Positions 50,354-59,331 of a DNA stretch of 64,000 nucleotides are shown piece after piece. This DNA is from Fontibacterium abundans. Its GTDB lineage: Bacteria; Pseudomonadota; Alphaproteobacteria; Pelagibacterales; Pelagibacteraceae. The notes beneath the pieces are model-generated. The model worked only from the letters and a program-made list of their open reading frames with translations, was not told the origin of the DNA and searched no databases. The DNA lies in the NCBI GenBank assembly GCA_965235095.1, contig OZ249405.1; one strand, 5' to 3'. The position numbers were made by a program, and so were the translations under genes. Every line of letters starts with the position of its first letter. The first letter of the stretch is position 1.

Positions 50354-52942
50354 ATGGATCTAAATAAATTTACAGAACGATCAAAAGAAATATTAAATTC
50401 CGCGCAGGTTTTAGCGATGATGCAAAATCATCAGTTATTGCACCCAGTACATTTATTAAGTGGTATTATCGAAGATGATGATACTGCATCATTATTGCTT
50501 GCGCCAGCAGGATTAGATTTAAAATCTATAAAATCATCTATCGAAAAAGAGTTGAAAAAGTTTCCAGCAGTCACTGGTAACACAGCTGGAATTAGTGCAT
50601 CAAAAGAATTTATTGTTACTATTGAAGAGGCTAAAAAGATTTCAAAACAAAAAGGTGATGAATATGTTCCAGTTGAGAACATACTAGAAGCAATACTTCA
50701 AACAGATAAAAACTTATTAAAATTATTACAAAATAGTGGATTTAATTTAAGCAAATTTAAATCTGTACTTGAGACAATGCGTAAAGGTCAAAAAGTAACC
50801 AATGCAAACGATGATGCAAATTATGAATCTTTAAAGAAATATACAATTGATATTACGGAAAAAGCGAGAAATGGAAAATTAGATCCGGTGATTGGTCGTG
50901 ATGAGGAAATTAGACGTGCTATTCAAGTTCTTTCAAGAAGAACTAAAAATAACCCAGTATTAATTGGTGAACCAGGCGTTGGCAAAACGGCCATCGTTGA
51001 AGGACTTGCGCTTAGAATTATTAATGATGACGTTCCAGAAAGTTTAAAAGGTAAAAAATTATTAGCATTGGATTTAGGTTTGTTAATTGCAGGTGCAAAA
51101 TTTAGAGGAGAATTTGAAGAAAGATTAAAAGCAGTTCTTAAAGAGATTACAGCTCAACAAGGCGAGGTGATCGTATTTATTGATGAGATGCACACTTTAG
51201 TTGGCGCGGGTGCAGGAGATGGATCTATGGATGCATCGAATATGTTAAAGCCAGCACTTGCAAGAGGAGAGCTGCATTGTATAGGAGCGACAACACTTGC
51301 AGAATATAGAAAGTATGTAGAAAAAGATGCAGCGTTAACCAGAAGATTTCAGCCGGTGTTTGTAACGCAGCCGTCTGTTGAAGACACCATTTCAATTCTA
51401 AGAGGTCTTAAAGAAAAATATGAAATGCACCATGGAGTACACATTTCAGATAATGCACTTGTTTCAGCTGCCGTACTTTCCAATCGTTATATTACGGACA
51501 GATTTTTACCAGATAAAGCAATCGATTTAATGGATGAAGCATCAAGTAAGCTTCGAATGGAAATAGATTCAAAACCGGAAAATATTGATGAGATCGATAG
51601 AAAAGCTATCCAGTTTAAAATAGAAAGAGAAGCTTTAAAAAAAGAAGACGATTCACTTTCAAAAATTAGATTAAAAGAACTTAATGAAAAAATTGCTGAA
51701 TTAGATAAAAAGTCAGCATCTCTTACAGAAGTGTGGGCAAAAGAAAAAAATCAAATTCAATCTGTTCAAAAAATTAAAGAAGAAATTGAACGTAATAGAG
51801 TTTTGTTAAATAATTATCAAAAGAAAGGTGACCTTACAAAAGCAAGCGAAATTATGTATGGCAAACTTCCTGAATTAGAAAAGAAATTAAAAGAACAGGA
51901 TAAAGCAGCAGTTGGCCAATATAAAACCCTGAATAAAGAAGTGGGCGAAAATGAAATCGCAGCTGTAGTTTCTAAATGGACAGGAATTCAAATCGATAAA
52001 TTATTAGAAGGTGAAAGACAAAAAGTTTTATCGATGGAGAAGGTAATTTCAACTAAAGTGATTGGTCAAAAAGAGGCAATCACTTCTGTAAGTAATGCAG
52101 TTAGAAGATCAAAAGCTGGAATTCAAGATCCAAATAGACCAATTGGTTCATTCCTTTTCCTAGGACCTACAGGAGTTGGTAAAACTGAATTAAGCAAAGC
52201 GCTTGCATCATTCTTATTCGACGACCAAAATGCAATGATCAGAATTGATATGTCGGAGTATATGGAAAAACACTCTGTCAGCAGATTAATTGGAGCCCCT
52301 CCAGGATATGTGGGTTACGATCAAGGTGGCGCTTTAACAGAAGCTGTAAGACGTAGACCTTACCAAGTGATTTTATTTGATGAAGTTGAAAAAGCTCATC
52401 CAGATGTATTTAATATTTTCCTTCAAATTCTAGATGATGGAAGATTAACAGATGGCCAGGGTAGAGTTGTTGATTTTAAAAATACGATCATTATTTTAAC
52501 ATCCAATCTTGGTTCAGAATTTATTCAAGCCAATAAAAGTGAAAAATTAGATGAAAGAACGAAGGAAAAAGTATTGGAAGTTGTTAAAAAATCTTTCAGA
52601 CCTGAGTTTGTAAATAGATTAGATGACATCATTGTCTTCGATAGACTTCAAAAAGAAGAGATTAAAGAGATCGTTAAGATCCAAGTAAATAACTTGAAAA
52701 ATATCTTAAAAGATAAAAACTTAACTTTTTCGATCACTGATAAAGCTTTAGAGTGGTTAGTGGATAAAGGGTTTGACCAAGAATATGGTGCTAGACCCTT
52801 AAAAAGAGCGATACAAAAATATATCCAAAATCCAATTGCAAATTTAATCCTGGATATGAAAGATAAAAAATTGGATGCGATTAAAATTGATGTGGATGAA
52901 GATCAATTAGTTTTAAATAATAAAGTATTCGCTATTAATTAA
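50354..52942 (+). CDS. clpB: ATP-dependent disaggregase ClpB
   Basis: Hexameric AAA+ chaperone that, with DnaK, pulls proteins out of aggregates. 862 residues: N domain with two Clp repeats (1-145), first AAA domain with Walker A GEPGVGKT (about 205-212) and IDEMHTLVGAG, the coiled-coil middle domain (about 405-525, with ELDKKSASLTEVW), second AAA domain with GPTGVGKT (about 604-611) and VGYDQGGALTEAVRRRPY. It lacks the IGF/L loop for ClpP binding. The 3' end overlaps convergent lpxR-like by 4 bases. Confidence 0.97.
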   Translation: MDLNKFTERSKEILNSAQVLAMMQNHQLLHPVHLLSGIIEDDDTASLLLAPAGLDLKSIKSSIEKELKKFPAVTGNTAGISASKEFIVTIEEAKKISKQKGDEYVPVENILEAILQTDKNLLKLLQNSGFNLSKFKSVLETMRKGQKVTNANDDANYESLKKYTIDITEKARNGKLDPVIGRDEEIRRAIQVLSRRTKNNPVLIGEPGVGKTAIVEGLALRIINDDVPESLKGKKLLALDLGLLIAGAKFRGEFEERLKAVLKEITAQQGEVIVFIDEMHTLVGAGAGDGSMDASNMLKPALARGELHCIGATTLAEYRKYVEKDAALTRRFQPVFVTQPSVEDTISILRGLKEKYEMHHGVHISDNALVSAAVLSNRYITDRFLPDKAIDLMDEASSKLRMEIDSKPENIDEIDRKAIQFKIEREALKKEDDSLSKIRLKELNEKIAELDKKSASLTEVWAKEKNQIQSVQKIKEEIERNRVLLNNYQKKGDLTKASEIMYGKLPELEKKLKEQDKAAVGQYKTLNKEVGENEIAAVVSKWTGIQIDKLLEGERQKVLSMEKVISTKVIGQKEAITSVSNAVRRSKAGIQDPNRPIGSFLFLGPTGVGKTELSKALASFLFDDQNAMIRIDMSEYMEKHSVSRLIGAPPGYVGYDQGGALTEAVRRRPYQVILFDEVEKAHPDVFNIFLQILDDGRLTDGQGRVVDFKNTIIILTSNLGSEFIQANKSEKLDERTKEKVLEVVKKSFRPEFVNRLDDIIVFDRLQKEEIKEIVKIQVNNLKNILKDKNLTFSITDKALEWLVDKGFDQEYGARPLKRAIQKYIQNPIANLILDMKDKKLDAIKIDVDEDQLVLNNKVFAIN

Positions 52943-54051
52943 AAATCTAAGCCCACAGTAAAAGAAACATATTTATCAGCAGTTTTCTGCTCTTTAAATT
53001 CTTTTGATTGAAAATATTGCGTTAGTGTTAATTTTAAATTTTTGTTTCCAGTAATTGGAATTAAAGAATTCACTCCAATTGCAACAAGACCCACAACAGG
53101 TTTTTTATGCACGTGATGGTTGCTGCCAAAAATATTACCATCTAAAGAAAAATCATAAGCAACTCCTTTTAATTCTGCGAGTGCAAATAAATGTGCACCT
53201 AGTGGAATAGGAAGCATCAATTCCCCTGTATCAGTGCAAGCCTCAGAACTTCCAGATGATGGAGCTGTGTTATCACAACCAGGATAAGATGGAGTACTGC
53301 CAAAATCATTTGGAATATTCAGACCATATCTCCCCTCTAAACCAACATTTAAAGATGTTTCAATGTTTCCAAGTCTAAGTCCATAAAATCTTATTAAGTC
53401 TTTTGAAATCCCTGGCGTGTAAGTATTTTGCTGAAGATCTGATTTAATTTTTTTCTCAATCAACAACATCACAGCAGGTTCATTGCTTAATTGATTGTCC
53501 CAGCCTTGAGCTCTGTAAACATCAAATCTATCATGGGCAAAGTTTTGAGTTTGTCTTGCAAATGAGGCTGGACCTATAATACCAAGGGTTAATTCTTTCG
53601 TATCTAAAACTTGCGTACTATCAAATTTATTTCTATGTCTTTCGTTCACACCAACTGCCAATGACAAGATACCAGCATAAGGTCTATCATCTTTAACAAC
53701 CGTTGGTGTTTTATCATCAACCGGTGTGTACATTAACTGCGAACCATTAAAGTAGATATTTTTTGAATAGTCGTCTTGTTTCTTAAAAAGACCAGCATCT
53801 ATAAAAGATAGAAGACTGCCGTGTAGACGATTAATAACTGGCAAGCACTCATTCTTTACATCGCCTTTAAAATCATGAGTCACCCCAGATAAAATCACGC
53901 CACTTGTGTAATTAGAGTCCTCATTATTAAAGTAATCGTTTTCTATTCTAAAGTTATAGCTTCGAAAGCTTACTTGCTCATCAGGTTTGCAGTTTGCAAA
54001 TAATGGCGTTGTAAATAAAAAAAAGAATAGAAAAAGTATTGAATGTCGCAT
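52939..54051 (-). CDS. LpxR-like lipid A deacylase family outer membrane protein (DUF2219)
   Basis: 370 residues with a signal peptide (1-19, cut before NCKPDEQ). The LpxR pattern is present: FRIENDYFNNEDSNYTSGV with Asn38-Asp39 and Thr49, DRPYAGIL, LTLGIIGPASFARQTQ with a following His (FAHDRF) and GWDNQL, then beta strands to a C-terminal aromatic residue (VSFTVGLDF). These are the residues named as catalytic in Salmonella LpxR (Asn, Asp, Thr, His). Probable 12-stranded barrel that removes the 3'-acyloxyacyl chain of lipid A; activity on this organism's lipid A is inferred. Confidence 0.85.
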   Translation of the reverse strand: MRHSILFLFFFLFTTPLFANCKPDEQVSFRSYNFRIENDYFNNEDSNYTSGVILSGVTHDFKGDVKNECLPVINRLHGSLLSFIDAGLFKKQDDYSKNIYFNGSQLMYTPVDDKTPTVVKDDRPYAGILSLAVGVNERHRNKFDSTQVLDTKELTLGIIGPASFARQTQNFAHDRFDVYRAQGWDNQLSNEPAVMLLIEKKIKSDLQQNTYTPGISKDLIRFYGLRLGNIETSLNVGLEGRYGLNIPNDFGSTPSYPGCDNTAPSSGSSEACTDTGELMLPIPLGAHLFALAELKGVAYDFSLDGNIFGSNHHVHKKPVVGLVAIGVNSLIPITGNKNLKLTLTQYFQSKEFKEQKTADKYVSFTVGLDF

Positions 54052-54155
54052 CTAAAATTAAATATTTCTTATTGTAAAAAAAATTTAATACACTTTTCAC
54101 AATTAAGACACAAATAGTTCATGAATTTATTACATTTGGTCTCTATATAAGACGC

Positions 54156-54335
54156 ATGAAAACAAAAATACAAAAAATAAAACTAGCTAACGGAAACCAA
54201 AGTTTTCCAACTCTGGCTATGTCTCAGCGAACAGCTGAAGATATAACAGCGATCATAGGTGTAGTAGCTATTGTAGCGGCAGTATTAAGTTTGCCGATTG
54301 CAATGTTTGTGCTTACTTATGGATTTGGTAAATAA
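54156..54335 (+). CDS. Small single-pass membrane protein, 59 residues
   Basis: ATG at 54156 to TAA at 54333-54335. A basic N-terminus (MKTKIQKIKLANG), the motif FPTLAMSQRTAEDITAI, then a membrane segment (about 30-56) ending LTYGFGK. No family recognised. Base composition is less A/T-rich than the surrounding spacer and codon positions look coding. A TATATAAG sequence lies just upstream of the start, and a hairpin follows at 54381-54403. Confidence 0.65.
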   Translation: MKTKIQKIKLANGNQSFPTLAMSQRTAEDITAIIGVVAIVAAVLSLPIAMFVLTYGFGK

Positions 54336-54380
54336 TATGGCTCCGTACTCAAACGACGAATTAGCATTCTTAAATAAGAA

Positions 54381-54403
54381 TAAGGCTTAATTTTTAAGCC
54401 TTA
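54381..54403 (+). other. 10-base-pair hairpin between two genes
   Basis: TAAGGCTTAA (54381-54390), TTT, TTAAGCCTTA (54394-54403): perfect stem with a 3-base loop. No T run follows on either strand (AAAGAAAGC on +), so a classical terminator is doubtful; it could be a factor-dependent or processing hairpin at the end of the 59-residue gene transcript. Confidence 0.45.
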
Positions 54404-54471
54404 AAAGAAAGCTTTTGACTCAGGCTTCTTCTTAAATATTTAAAATCCGATATACTGACGTTTAACTGTCT

Positions 54472-55938
54472 ATGCCAACTCGGTCTAATAGCGTTGAACT
54501 ATTTATCAAAAAAATCTCTGACTATATGTCGGCAGATTATATTTATGTTGATGTTAACGTTTCGATTTCAGAAACTATTAAAGATTTACAGCAACAAAAA
54601 AAATCAACTATTTTAATAAAAAAAGACAATAAGCTTGCAGGTATTATTACCGAGCAAGATATTGTCCGAAAAGTAACTTTTATTTCTGATCCAAGTATAA
54701 AAGTTTCAGATCTGATGACATCGCCCGTAATCTTCGTTTACGAGGACGATCTTTTATTCCATGCCGTCGGTAAAATGAGAAAAAATAATCTTCGTCATTT
54801 ACCAGTGATTAATATGAACTATGAAGTAGTTGGAATTATTCATGCACATAAAGCATTAGCCGCTGAACTTGGCGCAGTTACTCAAGAGATTGATAAGATG
54901 ACCTTTGATGAATATGATGAACGTAGTTTAATTCAAATTAAAAAACAACAAGTTCATCTTGCAGCAAGATTATTAGATGAAAAAATTTCATCTAACGACA
55001 TTAGTTATTTATTAAGCTTTTTAAATAACGTTATCTATAGACGCTCCATTAGAATCGCAGAAAAGAAAATAAAAGAAAAAAATATCATTAAAGAAATTCC
55101 AAATTTTAGTGTTTTAGTAATGGGATCTGGGGGACGAATGGAAAGTTTCTTACAACCTGATCAAGATAATGGCATTATTTATGAACCTAGCAAAACAGAA
55201 GATCCAAAAAAAGTAGATTTATATTTTGAAGAACTCGCAAAAGAATTTACAAAATCTTTAGATACTGCAGGAATTACATTTTGTAAGGGAAATTTAATGG
55301 CGACAAATCCTATGTGGAGAAAAAGTTTACCCGAATGGAAAGAGCAGGTGCAAAATTGGATTACTAATTTTAATGAGCAAAATTTAATTTATGTCGACAT
55401 GCTTTATGATTTTAGATCAGTCTACGGTAAACCCGAACTTGCAGATGAACTTAGAAAATTTATCTTTGATAAGTTAGTTAATAATAAAATTTTAAAATTT
55501 TTATTTAAAAATGAAGAAGGTAGACGAGCAGGACTTACATTTTTTGGTGGCTTTAAACTTGAAAAGAACGACAAAGAAAATAAAGGATTATTAAATCTAA
55601 AAGGTGCTGGAACGCTCCCCCTTGTTGAATCGGTTAGAATTTACTCAATTAAACATCGTGTTAATAAAAACACAACGGCTGCAAGAATTGAGGAGCTGAC
55701 TAAAAAGAATGTATTTACAAACGACGAGGCTGACTTTTTTCAAAATGCGCATAGATTTTTAACCTACATTCTACTCAAAGATCAGGTGGCATCAGTTAAG
55801 GAAGGAAAGCCAATTAAAAGTTTCATTGATCCAAAGAAGCTTTTAGAGCGAGAAAAGGATTTGCTTAAGATGTATTTAAAGAAAATTAACGAACTCAAGA
55901 TAAGAGTGAGAGGAGATATTAGTGAAGAATATTTTTAA
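54472..55938 (+). CDS. CBS-domain and DUF294 nucleotidyltransferase-like protein
   Basis: 488 residues. A pair of CBS domains (about 15-135: STILIKKDNKLAGIITEQDIVRK, VSDLMTSPVIFV, HLPVINMNYEVVGII) senses adenine nucleotides; then a DUF294 nucleotidyltransferase-like domain with the active-site pattern GSGGRMESFLQPDQDNGI (near 222), and a helical C-terminal domain. The cyclic-nucleotide-binding domain seen in longer relatives is absent. It overlaps the DEDDh exonuclease gene by 17 bases; this pair is known from loci that regulate acetate use, but no acetate genes are adjacent here. Confidence 0.85.
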   Translation: MPTRSNSVELFIKKISDYMSADYIYVDVNVSISETIKDLQQQKKSTILIKKDNKLAGIITEQDIVRKVTFISDPSIKVSDLMTSPVIFVYEDDLLFHAVGKMRKNNLRHLPVINMNYEVVGIIHAHKALAAELGAVTQEIDKMTFDEYDERSLIQIKKQQVHLAARLLDEKISSNDISYLLSFLNNVIYRRSIRIAEKKIKEKNIIKEIPNFSVLVMGSGGRMESFLQPDQDNGIIYEPSKTEDPKKVDLYFEELAKEFTKSLDTAGITFCKGNLMATNPMWRKSLPEWKEQVQNWITNFNEQNLIYVDMLYDFRSVYGKPELADELRKFIFDKLVNNKILKFLFKNEEGRRAGLTFFGGFKLEKNDKENKGLLNLKGAGTLPLVESVRIYSIKHRVNKNTTAARIEELTKKNVFTNDEADFFQNAHRFLTYILLKDQVASVKEGKPIKSFIDPKKLLEREKDLLKMYLKKINELKIRVRGDISEEYF

Positions 55939-56611
55939 TAATATTAAAGCTTATTTTGTAAATATTAATCGACATAAAATGATCACAACTCAAGAATCAA
56001 TATTTGTTGTTCTTGATACCGAAACTACAGGTCTCGATGTAAATGAAGGACATCGAATTGTATCCATTGCAGCTACTAAAATTAAAAATCTTAAAATTAC
56101 AAATGAAATTTTAGATGAGCTTGTTAATCCAGAGTGTCAAATATCAGAGCGTTCAATTGAAATTCATCACATCACTCAAGAGCAAGTACAAAATAAACCA
56201 GCACTTAAAGAATTAGATTATAAAATTTATAATTTTTTAGAAAAAACTGTGCTGGTTGGTCACAATCTTAATTTTGATATTAAATTTATTATCAAAAGTG
56301 CACCTTATACCACGATCGCTCACAGAGTTAAAAACATTGTGACGATTGATACTATTTATCTAGCAGCAGGAATATATCCGCACTTTAATAGTTATGAATT
56401 ATCATTTTTATGTGAGACTTTAAAAATTCAAACTGAAGATCAAACGCGACACTCAGCTCTTGGAGACTCTGTTATTACCGCAAGATTATTTTTACACTTA
56501 TTAGAAGAGGCGAGTAAAAAAAATGTAACTACTATCGGTGGCATTTTGCACCTTTGCCAACAAGGAAAACAGATTCAAATTTTAATGAAAGACTTTAATA
56601 AAATTCACTAA
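55922..56611 (+). CDS. DEDDh 3'-5' exonuclease (DnaQ-like)
   Basis: Exonuclease of the DNA polymerase III epsilon family. Catalytic residues: Asp and Glu in VLDTETTGL (about 30-38), Asp in HNLNFDIKF, and the His/Asp of RHSALGDSVIT. The start shown is GTG, overlapping the upstream gene by 17 bases and giving 229 residues; an ATG at 55979 would still keep the first catalytic Asp. It is not the replicative DnaQ by context, since it is paired with DUF294. The stop overlaps convergent frnE-like gene by 4 bases. Confidence 0.85.
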   Translation: MKNIFNNIKAYFVNINRHKMITTQESIFVVLDTETTGLDVNEGHRIVSIAATKIKNLKITNEILDELVNPECQISERSIEIHHITQEQVQNKPALKELDYKIYNFLEKTVLVGHNLNFDIKFIIKSAPYTTIAHRVKNIVTIDTIYLAAGIYPHFNSYELSFLCETLKIQTEDQTRHSALGDSVITARLFLHLLEEASKKNVTTIGGILHLCQQGKQIQILMKDFNKIH

Positions 56612-57228
56612 TTAAATCTTTTAATTTTCTCTATTATCGAATCTTTATTCTCGGCCCCCTGCACAGCGACTTGATCATTAAACATTACCAAAGGTGCACC
56701 TGTTATTCCCATGGTATAAGCAAGCTGATTTTTTTCTAATATCTCATCTCTTTTTTTCTTAGATTCGAAAGCTTTTTTTATGATTTCTTTTTTTAAACCA
56801 TTTTTAACACCGATTGTAATAAGATTTTCAGGATCTCCAATGTTACCTGCGGCAATAAAATAAGTTTTGAAAATATTTTCAACAATAGAATTTTGTTCCT
56901 TCATTCCTTTGCTAAGATCGATTAAGATATGTGAGAGAATAGTACTTGGAGTTATTTGAATATCATTTAATTTAAAGTTTAATTTTTCAGACTTTGCTTG
57001 TTCAGTCATACGATCATACATAGGTTGTGCATTTTCTTTGCTACCGAATTTCATCACTAAATAATCTGATCTCTTAATTCCAGCTAAAGGCATATCAGGG
57101 TTGAGCAAAAAAGGAGCATATTCAACTTCAAATTTTCTATCTTTAAATTCTGCTAAAGCGTTAAATAGTCTTTTATGACCGATGTAGCACCAGCCACAAA
57201 TAGTATCTAAGAAGATCTTAATTTTCAT
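56608..57228 (-). CDS. DsbA family thiol oxidoreductase, FrnE-like
   Basis: 206 residues, no signal peptide, so cytoplasmic. Thioredoxin-fold start KIKIFLDTICGWCYIGHKRL with active-site Cys11-Gly-Trp-Cys14, a long helical insertion, and the cis-proline loop GITGAPLVMFN. The W-CYIG pattern marks the FrnE/2-hydroxychromene-carboxylate isomerase side of the DsbA family, where FrnE is linked with oxidative-stress resistance. Divergent from selO by 50 bases. Confidence 0.88.
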   Translation of the reverse strand: MKIKIFLDTICGWCYIGHKRLFNALAEFKDRKFEVEYAPFLLNPDMPLAGIKRSDYLVMKFGSKENAQPMYDRMTEQAKSEKLNFKLNDIQITPSTILSHILIDLSKGMKEQNSIVENIFKTYFIAAGNIGDPENLITIGVKNGLKKEIIKKAFESKKKRDEILEKNQLAYTMGITGAPLVMFNDQVAVQGAENKDSIIEKIKRFN

Positions 57229-57278
57229 GTTATCAATTTATAATATAAAAATTAACAAACTCGACTCATTAAAAATTA

Positions 57279-58715
57279 ATGGAAAATATTGGTTGGAAAT
57301 TCGACAACAGCTATACACAATTTTCTCAGAACATGATGTCGAGAATATTGCCAACTAAAGTAAAAAGTCCAAAAATTGTAATTGTAAATTATGAGCTCGC
57401 TAAGCAGCTGGGTCTTGATTTTTCTTCATTAAATAACGAAGAGTTAGCACAATTATTTACAGGAAACGAAATTCCAAAAGGATCCGATCCTATTGCGCAG
57501 GCTTATGCGGGTCATCAGTTTGGTCATTTAGTTGTTTTAGGAGATGGTCGCGCTATTGTTTTAGGCGAACACATCACTCCAACAAGCCAAAGATACGATA
57601 TTCAATTTAAAGGTTCAGGCAGAACTCCTTATTCAAGAGGGGGCGATGGTAAAGCTGCACTCGGTCCAATGTTGCGTGAATATATTATTAGTGAGGCCAT
57701 GTATCATTTAAATATTAGAACAACTCGAAGTCTTGCCGTTGCAACGACGGGAGAAAATGTCATGCGAGAAACGGTGTTGCCAGGCGCTATTTTAACAAGA
57801 GTTGCAGAAAGTCATATCCGTGTTGGTACTTTTGAATATGTTGCAATTAAAAAAGATCTCACAACTCTTAAAAAACTTTTACAGTATTCAGTTAACCGTC
57901 ATTACCCTGAAATAAAAGATTTAGATAAACAAGCGCCAGAATTTTTAAAATTAGTTATGGAAAGACAAATAGATTTAATTACTGATTGGATGCGCGTTGG
58001 TTTTATTCATGGTGTAATGAATACCGATAACATGGCAATTTCCGGCGAAAGTATTGATTTTGGACCGTGTGCATTTATGGATCATTATGATCCTAAAACT
58101 GTTTTCAGTTCCATCGATCATCATGGTCGATATGCATTTGGGAATCAGCCCATCATTGCACAGTGGAATTTAGCCCGACTTACAGATGCTATTCTGCCTC
58201 TTCTTGATGAAGATCAAAATAAAGCAATTGAAGTGGGTGAGGAAATTATTGAAAGCTTTAACGAAAAATATGAAAAAAAATTTCATGAAATGATGAAGAA
58301 AAAATTAGGTCTTATTACCGATGAACCTGAAGATGCAGTCTTAATTAAAGAGTTATTAGATGTAATGGAGAAAAATAAATTAGATTACACAAATACTTTT
58401 AGAGATTTAATGAATGAAAATATTGCAAATGAAAATCTAAAAGATTTTTATAGTAAATGGAAAATTAGAATTGATAAGCAAAATAGAGACAAACAAGAAG
58501 TATTAACTTTAATGAGAAAAAATAATCCTGTGGTGATCCCAAGAAATCATAAAGTAGAAGAGTCTTTAAAAGAAGCGCATAAAGGAAATTTATTATCCTT
58601 AAACAATCTTTTGAATGCTCTTAAAGATCCTTATACGGAACGTGGTGACTTGACGCTGTATCAACAGCCAGCTCCAGATAATGAAAAAAAATATAAAACT
58701 TTTTGCGGAACTTAG
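57279..58715 (+). CDS. selO: Protein adenylyltransferase SelO (YdiU)
   Basis: Pseudokinase-fold enzyme that transfers AMP to Ser, Thr or Tyr of target proteins, linked to redox homeostasis. 478 residues. Motifs: YAGHQFGHLVVLGDGRA, GSGRTPYSRGGDGKAALG, REYIISEAMYHLNI, MNTDNMAISGESIDFGPCAF, DPKTVFSSIDHHGRYAFGNQP. The C-terminus ends YKTFCGT, with a Cys at the conserved penultimate-region redox site where some relatives have selenocysteine. Ends 1 base before convergent tesA. Confidence 0.95.
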   Translation: MENIGWKFDNSYTQFSQNMMSRILPTKVKSPKIVIVNYELAKQLGLDFSSLNNEELAQLFTGNEIPKGSDPIAQAYAGHQFGHLVVLGDGRAIVLGEHITPTSQRYDIQFKGSGRTPYSRGGDGKAALGPMLREYIISEAMYHLNIRTTRSLAVATTGENVMRETVLPGAILTRVAESHIRVGTFEYVAIKKDLTTLKKLLQYSVNRHYPEIKDLDKQAPEFLKLVMERQIDLITDWMRVGFIHGVMNTDNMAISGESIDFGPCAFMDHYDPKTVFSSIDHHGRYAFGNQPIIAQWNLARLTDAILPLLDEDQNKAIEVGEEIIESFNEKYEKKFHEMMKKKLGLITDEPEDAVLIKELLDVMEKNKLDYTNTFRDLMNENIANENLKDFYSKWKIRIDKQNRDKQEVLTLMRKNNPVVIPRNHKVEESLKEAHKGNLLSLNNLLNALKDPYTERGDLTLYQQPAPDNEKKYKTFCGT

Positions 58716-58716
58716 A

Positions 58717-59331
58717 TTATTTTTTGATTTCCTTTAAAATATAAGGGGCAAGATTTTTAGCAATTATTTTTACACCCTCGGCATTTGGATGTTTTCCATC
58801 TTCAATATTTAATTTCGGATTTAAAACAACCCCCTCTAATAAAAAAGGCATAAGCGTTAAATTATATTCTTTTGAAAGAGCTTTATAAATATCGTCAAAA
58901 GATTCCTTATAATTTTTTGCATAACTCTCAGGCGCAACAAATCCAGCAAGAACAATGGGTATATTCTTGTTTTTGATACTCTTTATTATTTGATTTAAAT
59001 TTTCTTTAATTTCTTTTGGTTCAATTCCTCTCAACATATCATTCGCTCCTAAACCTAATACAATAAGGTCTGCTTTATCTTGTAGAGTCCATTGAATACG
59101 ATTAAGGCCACCACGCGTTGTATCTCCACTTACGCTTGCATTAATAACTTCACTTTCAACTTTAAGATTCTTTAGTTCCAATTTTAAAACTTCAGACAAA
59201 TGATATGGCTTAGAAAGACCATAACCCGCCATTAAACTGTCGCCAAAGAGAACAATTTGCATTCTTGCAAAAGCTTCAGATTTAAATATGAAGAAGAAGA
59301 GAAAAAAAAATATTGATAAAAATTTTTTCAT
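58717..59331 (-). CDS. tesA: SGNH/GDSL lysophospholipase-arylesterase TesA
   Basis: Periplasmic esterase/thioesterase of 204 residues with a signal peptide (1-22, cut after AFA). GDSL motif VLFGDSLMAGYGL (Ser32), the Asn block GLGANDMLRG and the catalytic DGKHPNAEG complete the SGNH set. It is divergent from ybbA-ybbP as in E. coli. Its ATG (59331-59329) overlaps the ybbA ATG (59330-59332) in one CATG, so neither gene has a leader of its own. Confidence 0.92.
   Translation of the reverse strand: MKKFLSIFFFLFFFIFKSEAFARMQIVLFGDSLMAGYGLSKPYHLSEVLKLELKNLKVESEVINASVSGDTTRGGLNRIQWTLQDKADLIVLGLGANDMLRGIEPKEIKENLNQIIKSIKNKNIPIVLAGFVAPESYAKNYKESFDDIYKALSKEYNLTLMPFLLEGVVLNPKLNIEDGKHPNAEGVKIIAKNLAPYILKEIKK

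Noticed and set aside
54337..54390. 17-codon frame after the 59-residue gene
   Set aside because: Too short and runs into the hairpin; no ribosome site.
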